64,000 nucleotides of DNA from Pedobacter sp. MC2016-05 (GCF_026239735.1 NZ_JAPIVT010000001.1:648925-712924), one strand, 5' to 3'; numbered from the stretch's first letter, positions 8,735-19,152 are shown. The notes: a model not told the origin generated them from the sequence alone. Numbers and translations: made by a program.

Positions 8735-10288
8735 TTATTGCGAAAAAGTGTTATTGGAAAGCTTAATGTCTTTAAACCCACCTAAATCTACACGTCCACC
8801 TTTAACATTGCTATTTCTAAGTACTACGGAAATTGGTCTTCCTCCAAGAGCAGTAAATGCATTGACGGGAACTTTACTGCTGTTTTTCACATTATTTGCC
8901 CGTACAGTTAATTGATCAATACTGGCTCTGTCGGTACGAATTACAAAACCAAAATCCACTCCGGCTCCACCATTTGAAGAGGATGTAAAGGTTATGGTAT
9001 CTCGTAATGATTTTATAACTTGATCAGCAACACCAGGTCGAAAGTGGGTGTAAGAAAATAGTGCAAATCGATCCCGTTGATTTGGCTTGTTAAACGTGTA
9101 ATGATTCGCTCTTAAATCAATAATATACTTTCTTGCTCCAGATTCAATACTTATTGCTTTATCGTCTATGTTCTGAAATGAATTTTTATAAATTAGTACA
9201 CGTGATTCATAGTCGCCAACAATATGGACACCGATTTTAGATTCTTTAATATTATTATTTTCTACTCTAGCTAATGGAAGTTTGTCTGAAGGTTTAGTGA
9301 AGGTATAGTTAAGAATCACAGCTGTTGAATTAGGATTTGCAAATATTTTGTTTTCCTTAACAATGGAACCATAGTTGCCCCTAACTTCAATTGCATAAAT
9401 TTGGCTATCACTAATGGTATTATTTAGGACAGAAGAATTTGTTCCAACTGCAGATAGTGCTATCCCGTCTATTGCTTGCTTGCTATCCTTTCCTGTGCCA
9501 GTAATAAGATTTCCCTCAATAATACTACCATCAGTATTTCCCCAATCTTCAATGCCCATTCGCCCAGCATCGAAAATCTTGTTATTTAGGATTCGACATC
9601 CCACGATTAAATCTGTTTTATGATTACCGCTAGCGCTCAATGCATTTGAATATGATTTGTTTAATACATTGTTTTTTACAAGTGTACCATCGGCTCCATT
9701 TTCTGCATATCGTATACCTAATGTGTTTATTTCGTTACTTTGGATGGTGTTTCCATGCGCCTCAGAGCCAGATACCCACACCGCTTCTTGGCCTAAGGTT
9801 TGATAACTTAAATGAAAATCAAAGAAGCACGATTCTACATTGAATGTCTTGCAATTGAGTAAAAAAATACAGGCATTGTTCCATTCTCGGTAAGAATAGC
9901 TGCTTTCTGATTGTCTGAAAGTGATTTGTTGGATAGTTGTGTTATTTGCACGTTCGGCAAATATGTATCTTCCGAACTCCAAAAGTGTGCCAGTCATGTC
10001 TTTTCCGCCTTTGATAATGGTGCCTTTTTCACCTATTAGCTTTGTATTAGATTTAATATTTAGCGTATTACTAATAGTATAGACACCGGCTTTTAAATAA
10101 ATAATAGATGAGGTATCTAAAAGTTTCTGCAAGTCTTGGGTCACATCTGTTAGTCCATTGGATTCTATGCCGTATGTGCTGAACTTTAAATGATCATCGA
10201 GCCTATTTTGAGTTTGCACAATTAATGAATTTTTTGTGCATGAAAGAAATGCTAACGATGCTATTGCTAGAAATTTGAAACTATTCAT
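8735..10288 (-). CDS. Right-handed parallel beta-helix lipoprotein (pectate-lyase-like fold)
   Basis: 517 residues. The N-terminus MNSFKFLAIASLAFLSC ends in a lipoprotein-type cysteine (Cys17). The region around residues 37-75 (GIESNGLTDVTQDLQKLLD then SIIYLKAGVYTI) is the typical entry strand of pectate_lyase_3/beta-helix proteins. A long run of beta-helix coils with N/G-rich turns follows (NNTISD, NNVLNKS, ENKIFAN). Such proteins bind or cleave acidic polysaccharides, or modify polymers at the cell surface. It lies next to, and divergent from, the first wza gene, which suggests a role in polymer processing. Catalytic residues could not be assigned. Confidence 0.82.
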   Translation of the reverse strand: MNSFKFLAIASLAFLSCTKNSLIVQTQNRLDDHLKFSTYGIESNGLTDVTQDLQKLLDTSSIIYLKAGVYTISNTLNIKSNTKLIGEKGTIIKGGKDMTGTLLEFGRYIFAERANNTTIQQITFRQSESSYSYREWNNACIFLLNCKTFNVESCFFDFHLSYQTLGQEAVWVSGSEAHGNTIQSNEINTLGIRYAENGADGTLVKNNVLNKSYSNALSASGNHKTDLIVGCRILNNKIFDAGRMGIEDWGNTDGSIIEGNLITGTGKDSKQAIDGIALSAVGTNSSVLNNTISDSQIYAIEVRGNYGSIVKENKIFANPNSTAVILNYTFTKPSDKLPLARVENNNIKESKIGVHIVGDYESRVLIYKNSFQNIDDKAISIESGARKYIIDLRANHYTFNKPNQRDRFALFSYTHFRPGVADQVIKSLRDTITFTSSSNGGAGVDFGFVIRTDRASIDQLTVRANNVKNSSKVPVNAFTALGGRPISVVLRNSNVKGGRVDLGGFKDIKLSNNTFSQ

Positions 10289-10489
10289 CTTGTTTTTTTT
10301 GGGTTTGACATCGGGTCGGTTTTAAATTAAATGAATTTATTCATTTTTTTTTCTCTGCTAAAACCGTAGCGATAAAAAAAACGTATAGATATATTAGACA
10401 GAGTCATGTCCCGGATGACGAGTTTTATATTCAAGTATAAAATGCTGTATAACTGTCTGTTTACAATGTAGTTAATAAAATTTATTTTT

Positions 10490-11299
10490 ATGATCAAAAT
10501 TTTTGATTTTTTCCCGAAAAGGGATTTTTATGGCTTTTTTGCTGTGATTGGTTTATTAGCCCTAATCAGTTCTTGTGCGGCTAATAAGAATACGGTCTAT
10601 TTCAGCAATCAGCAGGACGCCATACTAGAAGCTAATAATCTTCCCAGTAAAAATGTAATTCAGGCAAATGATATCTTAAGCATCGCGGTTACAAGTTTGA
10701 ACCCAGCTGCGACAGAAGTGTTTAATAAACCTAATAATGCTTATGTGAGTACCAGTAGTGTTACGGGAGCGAACCTGCAGTCGCCAGGGTATTTAGTTGG
10801 TGAGGATGGGAAAATACAGTTTCCGGTGCTTGGAGCGATGAAGATCTCAGGCATGACAACTGCGCAACTCCGAGAAAAAATTACAGCTGATCTTCTGAGT
10901 AAAAAGCTGCTTGTTGATCCTATCGTAATAGTGAGACAGTTGAATTTCAGGGTCTCTGTATTAGGAGAGGTTGGTCATCCATCTGTGGTGAATGTTCCTA
11001 ATGAGAAGATATCTCTTCTTGAGGCACTCGGTTTGGCCGGTGATATAACAATTTACGGTAGAAAGGAAAATGTGATGGTCATTAGGGAAGAGGATGGTGT
11101 TAAGAAAATTAAACGGCTTAATTTAAATTCAAGTGAAATATTCACCTCAGATTACTATTATTTAAAGTCGAACGATATCGTTTATGTCGAGGCAAATAAA
11201 GCGAAAGCTGCCAGTTCTACGCGAAGTTCTACGCTAATTCCAATATTATTGAGCGCATTGTCATTCGGAGCCATAATTATAGATCGCATAGTTAGATAG
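10490..11299 (+). CDS. Polysaccharide export outer-membrane lipoprotein (Wza/OPX), cluster 1
   Basis: 269 residues. A signal sequence ends at lipobox ALISSC (Cys29), after a slightly long N-terminus. A Poly_export domain follows (VIQANDILSIAVTSLNP, then YLVGEDGKIQFPVLGAMKISGMT), then an SLBB domain (FRVSVLGEVGHPSVVNVPNEKISLLEALGLAGD). A hydrophobic segment near the C-terminus (about 249-264) would cross the outer membrane. It forms the outer-membrane channel of a Wzx/Wzy polysaccharide export machine and is followed after 6 nt by its Wzc partner. A second, divergent copy of this gene pair starts at 32232. Confidence 0.93.
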   Translation: MIKIFDFFPKRDFYGFFAVIGLLALISSCAANKNTVYFSNQQDAILEANNLPSKNVIQANDILSIAVTSLNPAATEVFNKPNNAYVSTSSVTGANLQSPGYLVGEDGKIQFPVLGAMKISGMTTAQLREKITADLLSKKLLVDPIVIVRQLNFRVSVLGEVGHPSVVNVPNEKISLLEALGLAGDITIYGRKENVMVIREEDGVKKIKRLNLNSSEIFTSDYYYLKSNDIVYVEANKAKAASSTRSSTLIPILLSALSFGAIIIDRIVR

Positions 11300-11305
11300 A
11301 ATTGT

Positions 11306-13618
11306 ATGAAAATTATAGGAAAATCAGAAGAAATTAAACCCACAGGTCAATCAAGAGGATTTTTGATCTTCAGATTGCTACCCTATTGGCCAATGTTTCT
11401 ATTGCTATTCATTATTGCGATAACAGGCTCATTTATCTACCTCCAGATTACCCCGTCAGTCTACCAGGCTAATGCTCGGATTCAGATTAATGAACGGGAA
11501 GGTGCTGCGGATAACAAGTCAGAAGATAAAGTTATTTCAGGTTTGACAACCAAGCAAACTGTCGATAATGAGCGTGAAGTGATTGCATCAAGTCCCATTG
11601 TTTATAAGGTGGTGGAAAATTTGGGCCTATACACGACAATTTTTCAAAAAAGAGGAATTGCTAGGGTTGTGCTTTATAAAAATGCACCTCTGAAAATAAT
11701 GGTTAAGGATCCCAATGCATTAACACCACTTGAACGGACTGAGTTCAGGATTGTAGGAGAAAGGGTTGTGATAAATGAGAAGAAATACCCATTTGATAGG
11801 TGGTTGAGGATGCCCTATGGAACGATTATGTTTAGGCTGAACCCAGCTTATAAAAATGACTTGGAGGGTGAATACAGCTTTGCCCTAACACATCCTAAAA
11901 AGATTGTTTCGTCGATCCAGGAAAATATTAAAATTGAAGAAGCCAATAAATTATCTACAATATTGGACGTTTCTCTCTCAGATATCGATCCTAAAAGGAG
12001 CGAAGATATTTTAAATGATATGCTGAGTGTTTATAGCGCTTCGATGGTAGATCAGCATAACTTGCTTGCAGCCAACACTCAAGAGTTTATTGATAAAAGA
12101 TTAATGTCAGTAGAAAAGGAGTTGTTGGATATCGAGACAAAATTACAAAACTATAGAGTTGAAAATAGCGCAATTGATGTTGGGGTTCAAGGTAAATTAT
12201 ATTTGGAGAATGTAAGTGTTAATGACCAGAAGGTTGGGGAAATCAATATGCAACTTTCTGTGCTTAATCAGGTAGAAAATTATGTAAAGTCAAGAGATTT
12301 AACGGGGGGGATCGTACCCTCTACTGCAGGGATTAATGATCCTGGATTATCTCAAATGGTGAAAGATATTTACGAACTTCAGTTGAATGCAGAGGGTTTA
12401 AGGAAAACAACTGGAGAGAACAATCCAATGGTGGTGTCTTTTGTGGATCAGATCAATAAAATAAAACCACAGATTTTGCAAAATTTGCGCAATCAAAGAA
12501 ATAGCTTAACGGCAAGTCGTAACAATTTAGCAGGAACAACCGGTAATTACTCTTCTGCTTTAAAATCGATGCCTCAGACAGAGCGGACATTGGTGGATAT
12601 GAATCGTCAGCAGCAAATTAAAAACGGTATCTACACATTTCTGCTTCAGAAGAAAGAAGAGACTGCTTTATCTTATATCGTTAATGGTTCAGATAGCAAA
12701 ATAGTGAGTGCTGCGGAATCCTCTGGCCTTCCTGTGAGTCCGAAAAAGAAAATGATTTATTTGGCATCTCTTTTTGGTGCTGGGATTTTAGGTATCGCTT
12801 TTATTTCGGTTAAAGAAGGGCTGCGTAGAAATGTGATGTTTCAACGAGACATTGCCGCGTTAACAAGCTTGCCAATTATCGCCGAGATTAGCATTAATAT
12901 TGGCAAAAATAATATCGTAATTGGTTCTCAGCAACGTACCTTGATTGCCGAGCAGTTCAGGAGTTTGAGAACAACGCTTCATTTTCTTGGAATTGGTAAA
13001 AAAAATAAGCGCGTAATGGTTACCTCTGCAATATCAGGTGAAGGGAAAAGTTTCGTAGCGTCCAACCTTGCAGTGACCTTAGCTATGACAGGAAAAAAAG
13101 TAGCCCTCCTGGATTTTGACCTAAATCATCCGACGCTTCACCGGAAACTAAATATGAAACAGAATTTAGGGATCTCTGAATATTTAGAAGGTTCAGCCTT
13201 GGCTGAAGATATTATTCAGCCATCACCGATTAATGAAAATCTTTCTATCTTATTAACCGGTAGACTTCCTGCAGATCCTGCAGAATTGATTCTCAATGGC
13301 CGCGCAGAGCAATTATTGGACTACCTCGATGAGCATTATGATTTTATTATTGTTGATGTGCCTCCCGTTGGCCCGGTATCTGATGCTTACATTTTAGCTC
13401 CGCTTTGTGATGCCACACTTTTTGTAGTTAGACATGCTTACACCCCTAAGGTATTTGTGGAACGTTTGGATGAAAATATTAAGTTAAATAACCTTCCCAA
13501 CCCCGCGATTGTCTTTAATGGTGTAGCACGCAGAGGCTATGGAAAAAATAATTACGGGTATGGATACGGAACAGGAATGGTGTACGGTGAGGTTTATACC
13601 CAAAAATTAATTGATTAA
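11306..13618 (+). CDS. Polysaccharide co-polymerase / tyrosine autokinase (Wzc-like BY-kinase), cluster 1
   Basis: 770 residues. A Wzz chain-length domain with flanking membrane helices (about 30-50 and 490-510) is followed by a cytoplasmic BY-kinase domain. The kinase shows Walker A SAISGEGKS (about 575-583), Walker A' LLDFDLNHP and Walker B FIIVDVPP (about 679). The C-terminal tyrosine cluster (GYGKNNYGYGYGTGMVYGEVY) is the usual autophosphorylation site. A predicted coiled region lies between them in the periplasm. Cycling phosphorylation in this family sets polymer length and export through Wza. It is encoded 6 nt after wza and 12 nt before the flippase gene. Confidence 0.93.
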   Translation: MKIIGKSEEIKPTGQSRGFLIFRLLPYWPMFLLLFIIAITGSFIYLQITPSVYQANARIQINEREGAADNKSEDKVISGLTTKQTVDNEREVIASSPIVYKVVENLGLYTTIFQKRGIARVVLYKNAPLKIMVKDPNALTPLERTEFRIVGERVVINEKKYPFDRWLRMPYGTIMFRLNPAYKNDLEGEYSFALTHPKKIVSSIQENIKIEEANKLSTILDVSLSDIDPKRSEDILNDMLSVYSASMVDQHNLLAANTQEFIDKRLMSVEKELLDIETKLQNYRVENSAIDVGVQGKLYLENVSVNDQKVGEINMQLSVLNQVENYVKSRDLTGGIVPSTAGINDPGLSQMVKDIYELQLNAEGLRKTTGENNPMVVSFVDQINKIKPQILQNLRNQRNSLTASRNNLAGTTGNYSSALKSMPQTERTLVDMNRQQQIKNGIYTFLLQKKEETALSYIVNGSDSKIVSAAESSGLPVSPKKKMIYLASLFGAGILGIAFISVKEGLRRNVMFQRDIAALTSLPIIAEISINIGKNNIVIGSQQRTLIAEQFRSLRTTLHFLGIGKKNKRVMVTSAISGEGKSFVASNLAVTLAMTGKKVALLDFDLNHPTLHRKLNMKQNLGISEYLEGSALAEDIIQPSPINENLSILLTGRLPADPAELILNGRAEQLLDYLDEHYDFIIVDVPPVGPVSDAYILAPLCDATLFVVRHAYTPKVFVERLDENIKLNNLPNPAIVFNGVARRGYGKNNYGYGYGTGMVYGEVYTQKLID

Positions 13619-13630
13619 TAATAAGCGCTC

Positions 13631-15178
13631 GTGAATAAAGAATTATTAAAATGGAACTTTATTTTTCAATATGGCTATGTGATAACCAATATTTTCAATG
13701 CCTTGATTCTATTGCCTTTATATCTGCATAAAATTGACTCTGCTACCTTAGGTCTTTGGCTGGCTACCGGGAACATATTGGCTTGGATGACACTAGCCGA
13801 TCCTGGTGTAGGCGATGTTTTGCAACAGAAAATTGCACTCTTGCGCGGACAAAAAAATAATGAGGAAATAAATAAGACCATTGGCTCTGGAATTATCACA
13901 TCGATGTTTATTCTATTGTTTTCTGTTCTTGCCGGAATTCTATTTTATTTTCTGATCGGGAAAATTATTAACAAAGATGTTTCTCAATACGAAGGACTAC
14001 AGGTTGCCCTGTTAATTTCAATCGTGGCTACAGGCATGTCCTTAGTATCATTTAGCCTCTCTGGAATCAATCAGGGTCTTCAGAACTCCGCTCAGGTTGC
14101 CATCAGTTCGTTGTCAGCTAACTTTGTATTTTTGTTTGCAAATGTCATACTACTTTATTTGGGTTATGGTGTTATATCCATCGCATTTGCAAATCTTTGT
14201 CGGTCTTTCTACATTAACATTTACAATATTATATCTTTAAAGAAGCAGTTGAAGCGAGACTTGTTAGTGATTTCCTATAATATTGCACACCTCAAGCAAT
14301 TTGTCAAGATCTTTTCTTTTACATCATTCTCTAGAATTATTGGAGGATTTTCTGCGAGTCTAGATATGTTGGTTTTAGCAAGGTTTATTGCGCCATCGAT
14401 GATCACGATTTTTGAAATAAATAAGCGGCCAATTTCTATGAGTCAGTCACTTGTTGGTCGTCATTCAGTAGCACTAATGCCACTCATATCCCACGAAAAT
14501 GGCAAAGGCAACCATCAAGGAATAAAAAAATTAATTTATACGCAGTTCAAATATTATTCCTTTGCAGCAATTTTCATTGGATTTGGGTTTCTTTTTAACT
14601 ACGGTAATTTAATTATTCTGTGGACAGGTGAAGGCAAATATGCAGGAAGTCTGGTAGTGAATTTGCTGATCGCAACTTTTTTCTTCACACTTATTGGATA
14701 TTTTATGTCAAACATGGCTTATGCTCTCGGTGATATCAAGATGAATAGTTTCATCGTGATTTGCAAAGGTGTGGTGATGGGTGTACTCTATTATTTCGCA
14801 GGGAAATTTTATGGGTTAATTGGATTGTTGAGCGTGATGGTCGGAATTAGTTTTACGTTTGATTTTATTTTCTTTAGCCATCGCCTTAACAAACTTGGTT
14901 ATCTGGATTGGGATTTCGTTAAAGCGATGCTCAAAAAATGGTTCGTAATAATTGCTTTTGCAGGAGTTTTCGGTTCAGTTCTCTATTACGGTTTTTCGTT
15001 AGTTATACCCGTAAATATGAGAATTATCAGCATTCTTTTGAATGGCTTCTGTTTTACCGCTCTTTTTGTGATTTTAATTTTAAAAATAGATAGGGAATTC
15101 AAAGAAGCGATCCAAGATAGAGTTTCAACATTTTTTTCAAAACAACAAGTAAAAAAAGCACTTTCAAACAAATCTTAA
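13631..15178 (+). CDS. Wzx-like polysaccharide repeat-unit flippase, cluster 1
   Basis: 515 residues with about 12-14 hydrophobic segments, characteristic of the MATE-like Wzx/RfbX superfamily. It would flip undecaprenyl-linked repeat units across the inner membrane. The start is GTG at 13631, 12 nt after the stop of the kinase gene; no better ATG lies upstream. It is followed after 4 nt by a GT2 gene, consistent with one operon from 10490 to 21245. The family is clear from hydropathy and context rather than from a single motif. Confidence 0.85.
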   Translation: MNKELLKWNFIFQYGYVITNIFNALILLPLYLHKIDSATLGLWLATGNILAWMTLADPGVGDVLQQKIALLRGQKNNEEINKTIGSGIITSMFILLFSVLAGILFYFLIGKIINKDVSQYEGLQVALLISIVATGMSLVSFSLSGINQGLQNSAQVAISSLSANFVFLFANVILLYLGYGVISIAFANLCRSFYINIYNIISLKKQLKRDLLVISYNIAHLKQFVKIFSFTSFSRIIGGFSASLDMLVLARFIAPSMITIFEINKRPISMSQSLVGRHSVALMPLISHENGKGNHQGIKKLIYTQFKYYSFAAIFIGFGFLFNYGNLIILWTGEGKYAGSLVVNLLIATFFFTLIGYFMSNMAYALGDIKMNSFIVICKGVVMGVLYYFAGKFYGLIGLLSVMVGISFTFDFIFFSHRLNKLGYLDWDFVKAMLKKWFVIIAFAGVFGSVLYYGFSLVIPVNMRIISILLNGFCFTALFVILILKIDREFKEAIQDRVSTFFSKQQVKKALSNKS

Positions 15179-15182
15179 CAAT

Positions 15183-15944
15183 ATGGCTAAATTTGTTATA
15201 ATGCTACGCGTCAAGGACGGTATCTTCTTCGCCCAGGAATGGCTGGAATGTTTCGAGAACATCGCAGACGAAATTGTGGTACTAGATAATGGATCTACGG
15301 ATGGAACATATGAAATCCTGAAAGCTCATCCCAAGGTTGTAGATATCATCAGAACGGAGGGATATAATGAGGGAAGAGATAAAAACCTACTCTATGATCA
15401 TGTTCGTCTCCGCAAACCTGACTGGTGTTTATGGATAGATATTGACGAAATTTTTGAGCCACACCTTACGCGAGCACATTTCGACAAACTTATGCGTAGC
15501 AAATTCATTAACAAGTATGCTTTTAGGAGGTTTCATTTTATAGATAGGGAACATTTCGCGGGTTCGTGGTATAGATTGAACTATTCTGCCGGTCATGATA
15601 GACTGATGTGGCGCGAGAATCCAAAAGGTTATTTTCAGGATCTAATCATCGATTCTCCAAACGTAAAGGGAATCAATGGGTTAAAAAGAAATACTGATTT
15701 TCGTTTGAAACATTTAGGGTACATCAATAAAGAATTAGTTGACAAAAAAGCAGAGATTTATCGTGCCATTATTCCTGAAAAAGAAGATATATTTCAAAGT
15801 ATGTATCTTAAAGGTGAACGCCCGATCCGCTGGGATGATGAAAGAGGTAGCGTGAGAACGGTAATGCTTAATCAGTTATTGAATGCATTACAGGTAACAC
15901 ATATCTTTCCTAAAGTTATTAGAAGAGTTAAGCGAATATTTTAA
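15183..15944 (+). CDS. Family 2 glycosyltransferase, cluster 1
   Basis: 253-residue GT-A type transferase. The N-terminal fold begins MAKFVIMLRVKDG and continues DEIVVLDNGSTDGTYEIL, where the D-N-G-S-T-D segment is typical of GT2 proteins. A DxD-like metal site, WIDIDEIFE, is near residue 85. There are no membrane segments. It overlaps the next gene (Wzy) by one base, so the two are tightly coupled. It would add one sugar to the lipid-linked repeat unit; its specificity is unknown. Confidence 0.82.
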   Translation: MAKFVIMLRVKDGIFFAQEWLECFENIADEIVVLDNGSTDGTYEILKAHPKVVDIIRTEGYNEGRDKNLLYDHVRLRKPDWCLWIDIDEIFEPHLTRAHFDKLMRSKFINKYAFRRFHFIDREHFAGSWYRLNYSAGHDRLMWRENPKGYFQDLIIDSPNVKGINGLKRNTDFRLKHLGYINKELVDKKAEIYRAIIPEKEDIFQSMYLKGERPIRWDDERGSVRTVMLNQLLNALQVTHIFPKVIRRVKRIF

Positions 15945-17248
15945 TGAGTGCTGTCATCAGAATATCCAAATATGAATTTGATGTAAAAGAAATTTTATTA
16001 CTTTTTTTTACATTTTTCTTGATGGAAAATACTTTTTCATGGTTAGTTCTACCTAATTCAAGTATCATTCTGATGTATGAAAAAGTTTTGAGTCTTGTTA
16101 TTTTTGCCTTTCTGCTTTTTAAGTTTAGAAGTCTGATGCTCGATGAGCAAGTATACCTCGGTTTAATGTTCTTTGTTGTCATTAAACTCATATTCGAGTC
16201 TATGCTCGATTACGGGACCATATTTCAGCAGCTCACTCTTTTCACTATCTTGTTTCCTGTAGCGTTTATTGTTTTTATCAAAGCGATTTCCAGGACACTT
16301 GATCTGGACGTTCTTGAAATCGTTGCCCAATTTTATATAGTGCTTTATGTGGTATTCATGGCTGTGTATGGGCGTGATTTTTCATTTAGCTTGGAAGCTG
16401 TAACAATGGATGATTACGGGCCTTTTTCTGGTGATAGCAGAATCATTCATGCACGTTCGATCTTTATGCTGATTATACCCTTGCTTTGGTACTTTAATCA
16501 GTTTCTGGTAAAGGGAAAAAAAACTTCGTTATTGCTTTTTGTTTTTTGCATCATTGCTATTGTCATTCATCAGCATCGGTCAGTCTGGGCAAGCAGCCTC
16601 TTCGGGATGGGTATTTATTTATTTATGGCATTACGAAATGGAATAATTTCAATCCCAAAAGTGACAAGAATTTCTCTTGTGGCCATCATTGTCCTTGGCC
16701 TAACAACTTTCGTTATTTCCAATATATCGCCCGGTTTGATTGATTTTTTTGGTGAAAGATTCAGTGAAATACTCGATCCGGCCCGTGAAGATGGTACCGG
16801 TAAATTTAGAGCCGACCAAAGGCGGGTTTATTTTCCAATGGTTTTAGAAAAACCAGTTTTTGGTTTGACCTTCGAGGGATTCGAAATGAAAAATCCGCTT
16901 GTAGATTGGTGGCCCGCTAAGAGTGGACAACATTTTCATGAAGGCTATATGGAAATGCTGTTTTATCATGGTTTCTTTGGATTATTATTAAAATATTTTT
17001 ACTTGCTTTATTTGGCTGTTTATGCTTTTTCAAAAAAACTCAGTGAAAAGGCAATCATATTGATTGCGTTTTCGCTAGCTGGGTTAATATTTTCATTTAG
17101 TTACGTGCTTCCATTGGTTTTCTGGGGAAATGTTGGACTGTGTCTCTATTATCTAAGTAAATGTAGAGAAGACAAATATTCAGAAAATCGAGCTAAAAGG
17201 CCTATCAATATTGATATTCAACAACATCAAAAATACTTAACTGATTAA
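15944..17248 (+). CDS. Wzy-like polysaccharide polymerase, cluster 1
   Basis: 434 residues with about 10-12 hydrophobic helices and a larger hydrophilic loop around residues 265-330 (EILDPAREDGTGKFRADQRR then GQHFHEGYMEMLF). That loop and the His/Glu-rich motif are typical of O-antigen polymerases/ligases of the Wzy/WaaL type. It would join repeat units in the periplasm. It overlaps the upstream GT2 gene by one base and precedes an unassigned transferase-like gene by 3 nt. A ligase role is a less likely alternative. Confidence 0.8.
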   Translation: MSAVIRISKYEFDVKEILLLFFTFFLMENTFSWLVLPNSSIILMYEKVLSLVIFAFLLFKFRSLMLDEQVYLGLMFFVVIKLIFESMLDYGTIFQQLTLFTILFPVAFIVFIKAISRTLDLDVLEIVAQFYIVLYVVFMAVYGRDFSFSLEAVTMDDYGPFSGDSRIIHARSIFMLIIPLLWYFNQFLVKGKKTSLLLFVFCIIAIVIHQHRSVWASSLFGMGIYLFMALRNGIISIPKVTRISLVAIIVLGLTTFVISNISPGLIDFFGERFSEILDPAREDGTGKFRADQRRVYFPMVLEKPVFGLTFEGFEMKNPLVDWWPAKSGQHFHEGYMEMLFYHGFFGLLLKYFYLLYLAVYAFSKKLSEKAIILIAFSLAGLIFSFSYVLPLVFWGNVGLCLYYLSKCREDKYSENRAKRPINIDIQQHQKYLTD

Positions 17249-17251
17249 ATT

Positions 17252-18298
17252 ATGGATTATATATGCACCTGGATATGTACAGATGCCGTTGGCGAAGAGA
17301 GCATTTATCCACAGACAGGAGAAAAATCATCCGGAAAGCGCCATCAAGATATTTATTGGAGATGCATTTTGTTATTTTTTGCAACTAGTAAAAGGTTTAA
17401 CAAGTCGCAAAAACATGTGCTCTTTAGCAATACTAAAGTCATTCCGCAATTGGATGGTAGAGAAGTCTTAAAAGCATTATCTGATCTCGATGTGGAAATT
17501 ATTTATACTGAATTTAAGTATAAAACACCGAAAGGTTACTTTAACATGTTTCAGAATCAATTTTATGAATTTTCGATTCTCGAATACATTGTAGAAAATA
17601 ATAAAAATCCAGCGGATCAATATTTAATATTGGATTCTGACTGCATATTCACTAAAGGAGTTGAATCCCTGTTTTCTCACGCTAAGCCAGATGGATTCGT
17701 TTCCTTTGAGGATGGGTGTACGACCGATTTGGTGATTCACGGGCTGAGCAGGAAAGATATGAAATTGCTCTATGAAGATTTGCTTGGAGAGCAAATAGAC
17801 CATATTCCAGGTTATCATCTAGGTGAATTTTTTTTAGCAAGTGTTAGGAATATTAATACAATTTTTTCTGATTTTCAGCAGCTTTGGCCTGAACTCCTAA
17901 GAAGGCATCGAGAAAATCTTCCGAAATTCAATGAAGAAGCACAAACACTCAGTTATCTTTATTTTAAGAATAATTTCAAAGCAAGTGAAGATAAAACCTT
18001 TTTGAAACGAATCTGGACAAACCCGGTATTTTACAGGAATGTTGAAAAGACAGATCTTGATGTAGCGATTTGGCACTTACCCGCTGAAAAGACCTATGGC
18101 TTATCTGCACTTTATCAAGATCTTATTCTTAAAGAATCACAGTACGGGTTGGGCATCTCAAATGATTCATATCTGGGAAAAGTAAAAACTTTACTGGGCA
18201 TTCCAGAACTTAATACTTTATCTTTTCTCAGGTACTATTTGTTCAGTTATTACAGGGCGGTATCAAAGCGGTTAAAAAAACATACACAAGCAAGTTAA
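17252..18298 (+). CDS. Putative glycosyltransferase, GT-A-like, family uncertain
   Basis: 348 residues, soluble. The central segment YLILDSDCIFTKGVESLF has a DxD-type motif in the position of the metal site of GT-A enzymes, followed by SFEDGCTTDLVIHG. I do not recognise a named family. The first 40 residues (MDYICTWICTDAVGEESIYP...) look unlike the rest; internal starts are possible, so the N-terminus is uncertain. Its place in the operon, 3 nt after wzy and 3 nt before a GT2 gene, supports a role in repeat-unit assembly. Confidence 0.55.
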   Translation: MDYICTWICTDAVGEESIYPQTGEKSSGKRHQDIYWRCILLFFATSKRFNKSQKHVLFSNTKVIPQLDGREVLKALSDLDVEIIYTEFKYKTPKGYFNMFQNQFYEFSILEYIVENNKNPADQYLILDSDCIFTKGVESLFSHAKPDGFVSFEDGCTTDLVIHGLSRKDMKLLYEDLLGEQIDHIPGYHLGEFFLASVRNINTIFSDFQQLWPELLRRHRENLPKFNEEAQTLSYLYFKNNFKASEDKTFLKRIWTNPVFYRNVEKTDLDVAIWHLPAEKTYGLSALYQDLILKESQYGLGISNDSYLGKVKTLLGIPELNTLSFLRYYLFSYYRAVSKRLKKHTQAS

Positions 18299-18301
18299 CA
18301 T

Positions 18302-19150
18302 ATGGAGATAGCTGTATTGCTAGCAACTTTCAACAGAAAGCAAAAGACATTAATCTGTTTGGAAAATCTTTTTGCACAGAAATCATTGCATGGGGTGAAC
18401 ATTAATGTGTTTTTAACTGACGACAATTCATCTGATGGGACTGCTCAGGCAATTGCTTATGCTTATCCGCAGGTGAATCTGCTTAAAGGTTCTGGTGCCT
18501 TATTCTGGGCCGGAGGTATGAGGAATTCATGGGCGAAAGCACTGGAAAGTAATCCTGATTTCTATCTTTTGTTAAATGATGATACTGTAATAAATGACGA
18601 TTGTATTTCCAATTTATTAAAGTATCATCGTGTTGAAAGAAGGTCAAAAGAAGCCATCGTGATCGGCAGCACAATTGATCTTCTAAAGCAGGTGATTTCT
18701 TACGGAGGACATAAGCTCCGTGATCCTAAAAAGGTTTCCTATGATAATATTTTTAGTGAAACGGAGTATTGTCAATGTGATTTGGCTAATGCTAATATAA
18801 TGCTGGTTCCAAGACAAATTGTCGAAAAAATTGGAATTCTTTCAGATAAATTCACTCACAGCATGGCAGATTTTGATTATACCTTGAGGGCTAAAAAGTC
18901 CGGCTTTGATGTAGTTGTCGTGCCTGGCATTCAGGGGCTTTGCACAGATGATAACTTAAATGAACAAGGGAAAATAAAAAGAAATTTCAGGCAAAGAATT
19001 AGGTTTCTTAAGAGCCCCAAGGGCCTGGCTTACACCGAATACATGGGTTTTATCAATACTCATTTTCCATCACATAAAACAGCAGTTTTATTTAAATTAT
19101 GGTTTAGGACCATTTTCCCGGAGTTCTGGCAAAAATTAAAGAAAGTATAA
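18302..19150 (+). CDS. Family 2 glycosyltransferase (rhamnosyltransferase-like), cluster 1
   Basis: 282-residue GT2 enzyme. The start MEIAVLLATFNRKQKT and the segment FLTDDNSSDGT form the nucleotide-binding core. The metal site is in FYLLLNDDTVIND, and ALFWAGGMRNSWAKA is shared with WbbL/RfbF-type rhamnosyltransferases. It is strongly similar along its whole length to the gene at 41306-42163 in cluster 2 (shared segments LFWAGGMR, LLNDDT, ANIMLVPR, FLKSPKGLAY). The two clusters may therefore build a common linkage. It lies 3 nt after the previous gene and 2 nt before the next. Confidence 0.88.
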   Translation: MEIAVLLATFNRKQKTLICLENLFAQKSLHGVNINVFLTDDNSSDGTAQAIAYAYPQVNLLKGSGALFWAGGMRNSWAKALESNPDFYLLLNDDTVINDDCISNLLKYHRVERRSKEAIVIGSTIDLLKQVISYGGHKLRDPKKVSYDNIFSETEYCQCDLANANIMLVPRQIVEKIGILSDKFTHSMADFDYTLRAKKSGFDVVVVPGIQGLCTDDNLNEQGKIKRNFRQRIRFLKSPKGLAYTEYMGFINTHFPSHKTAVLFKLWFRTIFPEFWQKLKKV

Positions 19151-19152
19151 GT